Made by a program: the position numbers and the translations under genes | Notes under the pieces: model-generated | Databases searched by the model: none | What the model saw: only the letters and a program-made list of their open reading frames with translations | Told to the model about the DNA's origin: nothing | Shown here: positions 27,244 to 34,854 of the stretch, piece after piece | Numbering within the stretch: the first letter of the stretch is position 1 | Layout of the letters: each line of letters begins with the position of its first letter | Assembly: GCA_900542235.1 (NCBI GenBank) | Contig: UQNB01000001.1 | Location: 1-64,000, forward strand | Reading direction: 5' to 3' | DNA length: 64,000 bases | DNA from: an uncultured Collinsella sp. | GTDB lineage: Bacteria > Actinomycetota > Coriobacteriia > Coriobacteriales > Coriobacteriaceae

Positions 27244-27892
27244 GCGCCCCGGTTGCAGTTGCGGCTTGCCTGTGCGCCCTGAGTGTATTTGTCGCGACGG
27301 GTTTGGATCGGGCGGATGCACGCAAGATCGCAGGGGCCTGCAAGCGCGAGGCGGTGCTGGTCGCTGCCGCGGGTCGCTCGGTGGTCGATGCTCTGACCGC
27401 GCGAGTGAAGGGCGCGGTTGGAGCGGGCGGCCCGGCGCGAGTGTCGCTCGGCGAAGTGTCCGAGATGATCGATGTTGTGCGCTTGGGTCTTTCGGCCGGT
27501 CTTTCGTTTGATGCGGCGCTTGAGATTTTCTGCGCCAACCGCCGGTCAGTGCTGGCTCTTCGCCTTGAGCGCGCCTGCATGGCGTGGCAGGTGGGCGTGG
27601 GCACGCGTGAGGACGAGTTGTTGGCCGCCGCGCGCGACCTGGACGTGCGAGCGCTCGAGACCTTTGCCATCACGGTGGGGCAGGCGCTCGCGCCGGGCCG
27701 GCGTTGGTTCCCCCTTTTGCGGAGACGCTGGCCGCTCAAAGTCGCGAGATCCGTGCGGCTCATCGCGCCGCGGTCGAGCGCGAGATCGAGCGTGCACCCG
27801 TCAAGCTGCTGATTCCCACCGGCACGCTCATCTTGCCGGCGTTGCTTCTGTCCATATTGGGCCCGCTGCTGGGGGCAGGCGGGATGATGTAG
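27240..27892 (+). pseudogene. tadC: TadC-like platform protein, frameshifted near 27688
   Basis: The first frame (from ATG 27240) gives a T2SSF-type N-terminal part (EVSEMIDVVRLGLSAGLSFD, then ETFAITVGQAL). It loses meaning after residue 150 and stops at 27812. The true C terminus (RAGPALVPPFAETLAAQ..., ending with a membrane helix and GPLLGAGGMM) continues in the -1 frame to 27892. One base appears missing around 27687-27689, between CT and CGC. The restored protein would be about 217 residues, right for a short TadC. There is no homopolymer at the junction. Confidence 0.75.
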
Positions 27893-27902
27893 GGAGGAAT
27901 AC

Positions 27903-28136
27903 ATGAACACGATGACTGACGCTGCTGGCAAGGTCCAGGGCTGGGCGTTTTGCCGGGCGGCACATGTTCGTCAGCGCGCCAAGGAACTATTGCAGGAGGA
28001 GAGTGCACAGGGTACCACCGAGTATGCCATCTTGGTCGGCGTGCTCGTGGTGATCGCGATTATCGCCATCGTCGCATTTAAGGGCAAGGTCCAAGATCTA
28101 TGGAACGCTATCAGCGAGGGCATCAACAGCCTGTAG
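27903..28136 (+). CDS. flp: Flp/Fap-type major pilin
   Basis: A 77-residue prepilin. A basic leader of about 36 residues ends in EESAQG, then the mature part starts TTEYAILVGVLV with the class IV pilin Glu and Tyr, followed by a single hydrophobic helix and a short tail (KVQDLWNAISEGINSL). Cleavage by a TadV-type prepilin peptidase is expected after the Gly; no peptidase gene is in the window. The ATG follows AGGGAGGA. The leader is longer than in most Flp pilins. Confidence 0.9.
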   Translation: MNTMTDAAGKVQGWAFCRAAHVRQRAKELLQEESAQGTTEYAILVGVLVVIAIIAIVAFKGKVQDLWNAISEGINSL

Positions 28137-28663
28137 AGGGCGAGCGCCCCGTCGGGGTGCTGCTGGTGTTTGCTTGCCTGACCGTGGCGATAGCGGCGGT
28201 GCTTTGGGGGCTTAACGCCGCGCGGCAGCAGCGTCCTGGGACCGCCTCCGATTTGGGCTCAGATTCGGCGGTGGCGTCTCAAAAAGATGAGATGCGAGAT
28301 GCGGACGATTCGGATGTCGCTGTCACGGCGCAAACCTTTCTGCGGACGCTCGACAAGCGGTCTGGCATTGCGACGGATTCGCCTGAGGGCAACGCGATTG
28401 CGGTCCGGCTTGCATGGTCCGAGGACCGACCGATGACCGAAGCGGCGGCGGATATGCTGCGTGCCTATCGCGAGGTACCCACGGCGCAACTTGCTCTGAG
28501 CGGCTATCTCGACATCAAGGGAAACGTGTGGGGCGCCATCGTGCGCGACGGACGCGGCTGGGTCGATATGGTGACAATTGCCGCGGATGCTGGCGACGCT
28601 TCGTGTCGTCTGCGCGCCGTGCGCCTGAGCCCGCAGGCAACGGACTCAAAGGAGGGATCGTGA
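28100..28663 (+). CDS. hypothetical protein in the Tad locus
   Basis: An open frame of up to 187 residues with one N-terminal membrane helix (VGVLLVFACLTVAIAAVLWG, about 18-38), then a hydrophilic Asp/Ala-rich region and a small globular part. It belongs to no family I recognise. The ATG at 28100 overlaps flp by 37 bp; GTG at 28157 is a possible later start. Its position between flp and a pseudopilin suggests a pilus accessory, bitopic membrane protein. Confidence 0.55.
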   Translation: MERYQRGHQQPVEGERPVGVLLVFACLTVAIAAVLWGLNAARQQRPGTASDLGSDSAVASQKDEMRDADDSDVAVTAQTFLRTLDKRSGIATDSPEGNAIAVRLAWSEDRPMTEAAADMLRAYREVPTAQLALSGYLDIKGNVWGAIVRDGRGWVDMVTIAADAGDASCRLRAVRLSPQATDSKEGS

Positions 28664-28664
28664 A

Positions 28665-28883
28665 ATGCATGGCGTTCTGCGTGAGGAATCTGCCCAGGCG
28701 ACGGTCGAATACGCCATCGTCACGGTGGCGCTGTTATCGATCGTGCTGGCGATCGCGGGACTTTGGCGTGCCGGCACCGATGGGCGCTTGGCGGCGCTGG
28801 TTGAGCGGGCGGCATCCCATGGCGTTGCCTCGACGTCGGTTATCGACGCCGCTGCGGCCGCTAAGGACATCGCGTTGTATTGA
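28665..28883 (+). CDS. Flp/TadE-like small pseudopilin
   Basis: A 72-residue protein, MHGVLREESAQATVEYAIVT..., with the same ESAQ-TVEYA processing and helix motif as Flp, one hydrophobic helix, and a short Ala-rich tail. It is likely a minor pilin or pseudopilin. AAAGGAGGG precedes the ATG. Its stop overlaps an ATG (TTGATG) that could start the next gene. Confidence 0.75.
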   Translation: MHGVLREESAQATVEYAIVTVALLSIVLAIAGLWRAGTDGRLAALVERAASHGVASTSVIDAAAAAKDIALY

Positions 28884-29355
28884 TGCCGCGCGCGAGGACC
28901 GGGCGCAGTCTACGGTCGAGGCCGCTTTTTTGCTGCCGACGTTTCTGGCACTCATCCTTCTCGCGCTGCAACCGGTGTGCCTGCTCTATACGCGCGCGGT
29001 CATGGAGTCTGCCGCCGCCGAGACCGAGCGGCTCATGACCACGACGACGGCGGAGGACGACGATCTTAAGGAGTTCGCCCGCCGCCGACTTGCCGCAGTG
29101 CCCAACGTTTCGATCTTTCATGCCGGCGGGCCGTTGTCGTGGGATATCGAGCTTGGCCGGGCCGGTGCGGGTGGCGTCTCGTCCGTGTCCGTTTCCGGCG
29201 AGGTCAAGCCGTTGCCTGTGATCGGTGCGTTTGCGCAGGCTATGGGTGGTACCGCCGAGGGCGGCTACGTTGAGCTCAAAGTCGATGTCTCGTATCAATC
29301 GCGTCCCGAATGGCTGGAGGGAGATTATGATTCGTGGATTGCTGCATGGGATTAA
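28883..29355 (+). CDS. tadE: TadE-like pseudopilin, start unclear (possible frameshift at 5' end)
   Basis: The frame ending at 29355 encodes REDRAQSTVEAAFLLPTFLA and about 145 further residues: a TadE-type hydrophobic helix, then an extracytoplasmic domain. It has no ATG, GTG or TTG start at a sensible place; upstream starts lie deep in the previous gene. An ATG at 28883 with the usual TGATG coupling is one base out of frame, and one extra base in the CGCGCGCG run at about 28887-28894 would join it to the TadE frame. I therefore suspect a small deletion or a rare ATT start at 28879. Confidence 0.6.
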
Positions 29356-31480
29356 GCGTTTCTGGTCTAGACGCGTTTTGACGCACCGTCCGAGCTGCCA
29401 TCGCAAGCGAGGCGGCTTTATGGGTCGAGCCGGTGTCGATCTGTTTATCGAAGACGGCGCCTATACCACGCTTTCTTCTGCCGTGGTCATCCTAGTGGTG
29501 CTCACATTGTTGTTTTCGTCGACCGCGGCGATATGGAGCATGTCGCGTGCCGGGGATACCCAGGTGGCGGCTGATAGTGGCGCGCTGGCGGGTGCCAACG
29601 TAGTGTCGTCCTATCACACGGCTGCCACGGTGGTTGATGCGAGCATCTTGAGTCTGGGGCTGGCGGGGTTTGCCACGATCGGGACGGGCCTGGTCGCCAT
29701 CCTCATCCCGGGTGCCGAGCCGGTTGCCGGCAATATGGTCGACACCGGGATTGAGATCATTAAAACGCGCAACAAGTTTGCCAAAAGCGCATCGGAAGGC
29801 TTACAGAAAATCGAGACGGCCCTGCCGTATCTGATTGCCGCGCGTGCCACGCAGGCGGTGTCGGCGCAGGATACCGATAGTGTGACCTATACCGGTACGG
29901 CGCTTGCCGTGCCCAGGACATCCGAGTCTGACTTCGCTGCGCTCAAAGGATCAGAGATCTCGACCGATACCATTAAAGACACATCAGATGATTTAGAGGG
30001 TGCGGCCGAGGAGCTGCGGAAGGCTTCTGAGGACACGGCGAAGGCTAAAGAGCGTGCTTGGCTGGCGGATTGTGGTGGGTCTGACAAGGGCTCGGTCGGC
30101 AGCTGTTCTTGCATGTGGGAGCGTGCGAAAAGCCTAACGGATCTCTCCGGTGTTCAAAATCCGCATTACTCATCGAGCGTTACGTGGGAGCCCCAAGTTG
30201 CCCTTGATCGCGCGAAGGACTACTACCATTGGCGTCTGACAAATGAGAAGCCCCACGGCTCGAGTGTCGAGATGAAGGCAGAGTCTGCGGCGCGTAAGGC
30301 GTTTTATACCTATGCGAGCGCGGAGGTCGATCGGGCACATATAACCGAGAACGGAGACGGGGTTTCCTCCTATATTCCGCTGCTGCCGCGCAACTCTGAT
30401 GAGGTTCGGGCGACGGAACTCTATACCGATGCGGTGTGGCCGACTAGCGTGAACGATGACAAGGCGTATCTGCATTACGGGACGACCTGCCCTAACTATA
30501 AGAAAGGGACGCCGAGCGGATTTGCTTCGGTTGCCGATTACGATGGACAGGATAAATGCAGCAAATGCCATTTTGGCGTTTTGTCGCTTGGTGCTGTTGC
30601 GGCGCCTTCAACCTCTATCGAAAACGGCTTCGAGTATCACTTTGACAAGTTTAAAGACGCCCTGGAGGACTACGTCGACTGTCGCAACAAGGAGCTCGAG
30701 CTCGAGCGTCAGACCGAGGACGAAGCCGACCGTGCGGGCAATGCGTTCGATACCGCCATCAAAGAACTTTCCGGTGAGCGCCCGCGTATCGCTCCGCCCG
30801 GTCGCAACGGCGTGGTTGCCTTTGCGGTTTCGGGTGCCATCTCGAGCTCCGATGAACTCAACTCTTCGTTTAACACGGCAGTCAGACTTGGCGATCGCGG
30901 TGCCATCTCTGCCGCGGTGCTGGCGCCCGATGGGGCGACGGCGCAAAACAACGTGCTTTCGCGATTTTTCTCGACATTGAAGGAACGCTCGGGCGGCGTT
31001 GCCGGCGTGCTCGACGGCGTCATGGATGTTTGGGGACGGCTGCTTGTGGGATACGGTGATATCCAAGGTTCGGCCGACGAACTTATGGGCGAGATGATTA
31101 AAGGCCTAGGAGGGGGCAGCGGCGCATTGGGCTCCATCGCATCGTGGCTCGGCGATACCGTTTCGGCGTCCGTGGCGGCGTTGGGTCTGGAACCGTGCGA
31201 CTTGCGCCTGCGAAAGCCGGTGCTGACCGATTCCGCCAACGTCATTAAGAGTCCGGGGTCTGACATTGCTGGTTTCTCTCAAGCGCAAGACAAGCTGCGA
31301 AGTATTCCGTTGGGCGTGACCGATCCCAAGGCGCTTTGCGAGGCGTTGGAATATCAAGTCGAACGCACCATTAGCGGTACGGTGTTCACGCTTGCGGAGA
31401 TTCCTCTGCCCGGCGGCGGCTCCATCCCGCTCACCGTCGATGTCGCCACGCTGGTTGGCGCTCTGGGCGGTGGGTCGTAA
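29327..31480 (+). CDS. TadG-like pilus-associated membrane protein
   Basis: A 717-residue protein with an N-terminal helix (SSAVVILVVLTLLFSSTAAI, about residues 45-65) followed by SGALAGANVV, the signature of the Tad-like N-terminal domain of TadG proteins. The long rest is extracytoplasmic. It has a Cys-rich part (CSCM near 263 and CSKCH near 413, possible disulfides or metal site), a coiled stretch, and a hydrophobic C terminus. The ATG at 29327 is preceded by GGAGGGAG and overlaps tadE by 29 bp. The length is larger than classic TadG (about 400-450). Function beyond the pilus context is unknown. Confidence 0.7.
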   Translation: MIRGLLHGIKRFWSRRVLTHRPSCHRKRGGFMGRAGVDLFIEDGAYTTLSSAVVILVVLTLLFSSTAAIWSMSRAGDTQVAADSGALAGANVVSSYHTAATVVDASILSLGLAGFATIGTGLVAILIPGAEPVAGNMVDTGIEIIKTRNKFAKSASEGLQKIETALPYLIAARATQAVSAQDTDSVTYTGTALAVPRTSESDFAALKGSEISTDTIKDTSDDLEGAAEELRKASEDTAKAKERAWLADCGGSDKGSVGSCSCMWERAKSLTDLSGVQNPHYSSSVTWEPQVALDRAKDYYHWRLTNEKPHGSSVEMKAESAARKAFYTYASAEVDRAHITENGDGVSSYIPLLPRNSDEVRATELYTDAVWPTSVNDDKAYLHYGTTCPNYKKGTPSGFASVADYDGQDKCSKCHFGVLSLGAVAAPSTSIENGFEYHFDKFKDALEDYVDCRNKELELERQTEDEADRAGNAFDTAIKELSGERPRIAPPGRNGVVAFAVSGAISSSDELNSSFNTAVRLGDRGAISAAVLAPDGATAQNNVLSRFFSTLKERSGGVAGVLDGVMDVWGRLLVGYGDIQGSADELMGEMIKGLGGGSGALGSIASWLGDTVSASVAALGLEPCDLRLRKPVLTDSANVIKSPGSDIAGFSQAQDKLRSIPLGVTDPKALCEALEYQVERTISGTVFTLAEIPLPGGGSIPLTVDVATLVGALGGGS

Positions 31481-31956
31481 TGAGTATCCGCATGCGTCTG
31501 CGCGAGGAGCGCGCCCAAGCGACGGTGGAGATGGCGGTGGTTACGCCCGTTTTGCTGGTGCTGGCACTCATCGTGTACAACGTCATGATCTTTGCCAGCG
31601 CTGTCGCGCGCTTCGACCGCGTGGTACCCGACATCGTGTTGGCGCACGCCGTGGCGTCGGAGGGGGAGGGCGACGAAAGCTCTGCCGATGCCTCGGCGAC
31701 GGTTCAGACTCAAATTCTGAATGCCATGGAAGGCTATGACTTGCGGATCGAAGTGTCGAGCGAGCAAGGCGCGGAGGCATCGGATGGTGGCCTGCTCTCC
31801 CTATCCGGTACGTTTAGGACCTACACCTGCACCATGCACTATGAGCCGTGGCCGACTTCTCTCAGCATCGCTGGCGTTTCGCTGGGGGCGCCGACAACGT
31901 TGTCGCACGAGCGCGCGGTGACGGTCGATCCATGGCGTCCGGGGGTGGTCATGTGA
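31480..31956 (+). CDS. TadE-like pseudopilin
   Basis: A 158-residue protein with REERAQATVEMAVVTPVLL, the TadE/pseudopilin leader-helix motif at residues 8-40, followed by a small extracytoplasmic domain. Its ATG overlaps the previous stop (TAATG). It is the third TVE-type pseudopilin in the locus besides flp. Confidence 0.75.
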   Translation: MSIRMRLREERAQATVEMAVVTPVLLVLALIVYNVMIFASAVARFDRVVPDIVLAHAVASEGEGDESSADASATVQTQILNAMEGYDLRIEVSSEQGAEASDGGLLSLSGTFRTYTCTMHYEPWPTSLSIAGVSLGAPTTLSHERAVTVDPWRPGVVM

Positions 31957-32312
31957 CCGCGGTCTCGTCCTACATCGCCTACGCGCGGGCACTCAACAGG
32001 CTGGGTTGGACGCCGGCCGAGTTTGCGGTGGCGGAGTCGTTTGTCGTGCGCCTGCGCGGCATGCTGGGACGGCGTCCGGTTGCCGCCAACGGCCTGCCGC
32101 TCGTCATGGCGTTTCCACGCTGCTCTTCGGTCCATACGTGTTTTATGGCCTATCCCATCGACATCGCCTTCATCGATCGCGACGGCAATATCCTCGCGCG
32201 CTACGAAAACGTTCGTCCTTGGCGCATGTGCTCCTGCCCCGGCGCCTGGGCCGTACTAGAGCGTCCTTCAATCATTGTTTCGACCCCTGCTCTCCAACGC
32301 GTGCCGGCTTAA
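31953..32312 (+). CDS. DUF192 family protein
   Basis: A 119-residue protein with the DUF192 pattern: VRLRGMLGRRP near residue 30, then SVHTCFMAYPIDIAFID and ARYENVRPWRMCSCPGAW. The family is small and of unknown biochemical function, often found with Tad loci in Actinobacteria. GTG at 31953 is chosen because GGGGGTGG precedes it and it overlaps the upstream stop (GTGA). An in-frame ATG at 31932 lacks a ribosome binding site. It closes the tad operon. Confidence 0.75.
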   Translation: MTAVSSYIAYARALNRLGWTPAEFAVAESFVVRLRGMLGRRPVAANGLPLVMAFPRCSSVHTCFMAYPIDIAFIDRDGNILARYENVRPWRMCSCPGAWAVLERPSIIVSTPALQRVPA

Positions 32313-32408
32313 GGGACTGAGCGAAAAACTTCTTGCTGCCGGCTGATGCCTCTGACGTGCCGATTTATAGAACCGAGGCTGTGCTCAAAAACTTTTTTAA
32401 AATTCTCG

Positions 32409-32436
32409 GTTGACCGGAACGCGTCCTTGGTTATAC
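32409..32436 (+). promoter_or_regulatory. promoter of tRNA-Phe
   Basis: TTGACC (32409-32414) and TATACT (32431-32436), 16-bp spacer, 33 bp upstream of the tRNA. Confidence 0.8.
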
Positions 32437-32469
32437 TAATCAAGCCTTGAAACAAGGCACACCTCAAAT

Positions 32470-32542
<73 letters not shown>

Positions 32543-32555
32543 CCTTGAATTGACT

Positions 32556-32587
32556 AGGACCTCTGCAAAGGGGTCCTTTTCTTTTAT
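32556..32587 (+). terminator. tRNA-Phe terminator
   Basis: AGGACC...GGTCCT stem (32556-32577) followed by TTTTCTTTT. Confidence 0.75.
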
Positions 32588-32598
32588 GTAGGGTTCTG

Positions 32599-32646
32599 CG
32601 GAAACTGCGTCCCAGAATAAGGGCTCAGAACGGGACACACTTTCCG
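32599..32646. repeat. REP-like hairpin between tRNA-Phe and the GH5-like gene
   Basis: Nested pairing CGGAAA (32599-32604)/TTTCCG (32641-32646) and GTCCC (32609-32613)/GGGAC (32632-32636). There is no T run after it. The rest of the 190-bp spacer to the GH5-like gene holds another small hairpin (ATGCAGG/CCTGCAT, about 32802-32820) and no ORF. Confidence 0.55.
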
Positions 32647-32838
32647 GTGCCTGCCTTTGGCGCGCGTACACACCTCGTCGCACCATTCCGAGCCCGCCCG
32701 CCCCAGACATTCCTCCCACTTTCGCGTCACTTTGCAGACCGTTCGGTCGCCTGTCCGCACACGCGGGTATACTCAAAACGATACTTATCCTATGCAATAC
32801 GATGCAGGCTCGACCTGCATGATTCGAAGGGGGCAGTG

Positions 32839-33900
32839 ATGGAGAGGATACTCGGCGTTAATCTCTCTGGCTGGTTTATTCCCGAGCCTTGGGTGACCCC
32901 GTCGCTGTATGCAGCGACCGGTGCATCCAACGCGGCCGAGCTGCAGGAGGCTATGGGCACCGCCGCCTATAACGAGCGCATGCGCCGTCATTACGAAACG
33001 TTTGTGAGCGAGGACGATTTTCGCCGCATGGCGCAGATTGGCCTCAATGCCGTGCGTCTGCCGGTGCCCTGGTATGCCTTCGGCTCGCAGGAGTCCGATG
33101 CGTCCTACATCTCGGTTGTCGACTACATCGATCGCGCAATTGAGTGGGCCGCCAAGTACAACATCCGTGTTCTGCTCGACCTGGCGACAGTGCCAGGTGG
33201 TCAGGGCGATTCCAACGATTCGCCCACCACGCCGGAGGCTGTTGCCGAGTGGCATTCGTCCACCAACGGCCGTCATGTCGCGCTCGACGTGCTCGAGCGC
33301 TTGGCCGAGCGTTACGGCGAGGCCGAGAGCCTGCTGGGCATCGAGCTGCTGGACACGCCGCAGATGAGCGTCCGCAAGAGCCTCTTTACCATGGCGGATG
33401 GCATTCCGGCTCACTACCTGCGCAACTTCTATCGCGATGCCTATGAGCTCGTCCGTTCGTATATGCCAGAGGACAAGATCGTCGTCTTCTCGTCTTCGGG
33501 GTATCCCAGCGAGTGGAAGCATTTTATGCGCGGCGCCAAGTACAAGAACGTCTATATGGACCTTCACCTGTACCATTACCGCGACGAGCATGCGCTCGAC
33601 ATCACGAGCCCCCGCGGGCTGACGACGGCGATTTCGCGTAACAAGCGCGAGCTCAAAGAGGCGATTTCGACGGGGTTCCCCGTGCTGGTGGGCGAATGGT
33701 CGGGTGCGGCAATCTTTGCCAACTCGTCGGTTACGCCCGAGGGCCGCAATGCCTACGAGCGCGTGTTTATCGCCAACCAGCTGGCTTCGTTTGCGCCGGC
33801 TGCCGGTTGGTTCTTCCAAACGTGGAAGACCGAGAAGCGCATTGCAGCATGGGACGCCCGCGCGGCGCTCGGTACGCTCGAGCGCGGCATGATTGAATAG
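32839..33900 (+). CDS. glycoside hydrolase family 5-like protein with degenerate active site
   Basis: A 353-residue protein that lines up by eye with exo-beta-1,3-glucanase-type GH5 enzymes: GVNLSGWFIPEPWVTPSLY at the N terminus, GLNAVRLPVPW (about 72), GIELLDTP (about 167), DLHLYHY (about 240) and VGEWSG (about 284). The nucleophile Glu286 in VGEW is present. The acid/base position is not: the usual NEP reads DTP with Thr173, and the usual DLHGAPG reads DLATVPG. There is no signal peptide, so it is cytoplasmic. It is probably a non-hydrolytic or altered-function relative. ATG 32839 follows AAGGGGGC; rsmI starts 6 bp after its stop. Confidence 0.8.
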   Translation: MERILGVNLSGWFIPEPWVTPSLYAATGASNAAELQEAMGTAAYNERMRRHYETFVSEDDFRRMAQIGLNAVRLPVPWYAFGSQESDASYISVVDYIDRAIEWAAKYNIRVLLDLATVPGGQGDSNDSPTTPEAVAEWHSSTNGRHVALDVLERLAERYGEAESLLGIELLDTPQMSVRKSLFTMADGIPAHYLRNFYRDAYELVRSYMPEDKIVVFSSSGYPSEWKHFMRGAKYKNVYMDLHLYHYRDEHALDITSPRGLTTAISRNKRELKEAISTGFPVLVGEWSGAAIFANSSVTPEGRNAYERVFIANQLASFAPAAGWFFQTWKTEKRIAAWDARAALGTLERGMIE

Positions 33901-33906
33901 GTTGAT

Positions 33907-34785
33907 ATGACGCAAAACAGCGCCCATACGGGCAAACTCTATGTGGTCGGCACGCCCATCGGCAACCTGGGTGACCTGTCCCCGCGCGTTGGCGAGGCCT
34001 TTGCCGCTGCCGATGTCATCTGCTGCGAAGACACGCGTGTGACGTCAAAGCTGCTGATGCACCTGGGCATTTCCAAGCCGCTTGTCCGTTGCGACGAGAA
34101 TGTGATCGCTAGCCGCGCTGCCGGCCTGGTCGACCGTCTGCTGGCGGGGGAGACCCTCGCCTTTGCCTCGGACGCCGGCATGCCGAGCGTGTCCGATCCC
34201 GGCCAGGCGCTGGTCGAGGCGGCGCGTGAGGCCGATTTGCCCGTCGAAGTTATTCCCGGGCCCTCTGCTTGCGTCACGGCGCTTGTTTCGTCCGGCATTC
34301 CCTGCGAGCATTTTTTCTTCGAGGGCTTTTTGGGCCGAAAGCACGGCGACCGTGTGCGCCGTTTGCAGCGCCTTGCCGTGGTGCCCGGCGCACTCATCTT
34401 CTACGAGTCTCCACATCGCATCGTGGCGACGCTCGAGGCCGTGGCGGAGGTCTTTCCCCAGCGTGAGGTTGCCGTCTGCCGCGAACTCACCAAGCTGCAC
34501 GAGGAGGTCTTGCGCGGGCCCGCTGACCAGCTTGCCGAGGAGCTGCGTGCTCGCGGCGAGGTAAAGGGCGAGATTGCGCTGGTCATCGCGCCGCCGAGCG
34601 AGGATGAGGAGGCCGGCATCGCGCCGGTTGGCGCTGCGGTAGCGGATCCCGACGAGGCCCTGCGCGAGGATATCCGCGCCGCGCTCGAGGAGGGGGAGCC
34701 CGCGTCTGCGGTGGCCAAGCGCCTGTCTCAGAAGTATTCGCGCCGCAAGCGCGATGTCTATGCCATGGTGCTCGATATGCAATAG
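33907..34785 (+). CDS. rsmI: 16S rRNA (cytidine1402-2'-O)-methyltransferase
   Basis: A 292-residue tetrapyrrole-methylase-fold enzyme that 2'-O-methylates C1402 in the 16S rRNA P site. The N-terminal GTPIGNLGD motif (about 16-24) and CCEDTR (about 39) are diagnostic, with LVSSGIP and EGFLGRKHG further on. It lies in an apparent operon after the GH5-like gene, and metG starts 69 bp downstream. Confidence 0.94.
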   Translation: MTQNSAHTGKLYVVGTPIGNLGDLSPRVGEAFAAADVICCEDTRVTSKLLMHLGISKPLVRCDENVIASRAAGLVDRLLAGETLAFASDAGMPSVSDPGQALVEAAREADLPVEVIPGPSACVTALVSSGIPCEHFFFEGFLGRKHGDRVRRLQRLAVVPGALIFYESPHRIVATLEAVAEVFPQREVAVCRELTKLHEEVLRGPADQLAEELRARGEVKGEIALVIAPPSEDEEAGIAPVGAAVADPDEALREDIRAALEEGEPASAVAKRLSQKYSRRKRDVYAMVLDMQ

Positions 34786-34854
34786 ATGGAGGATATCCAG
34801 CCCTTGCGCTAGAATCATCCTCTGTATGCAACGTTTTTCTGGAGGACAAACCCC

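Noticed and set aside
28100..28136. Flp and the following ORF as one frameshifted gene
   Set aside because: Flp is complete with a normal C terminus and stop, and the next ORF begins in another frame with its own membrane helix.
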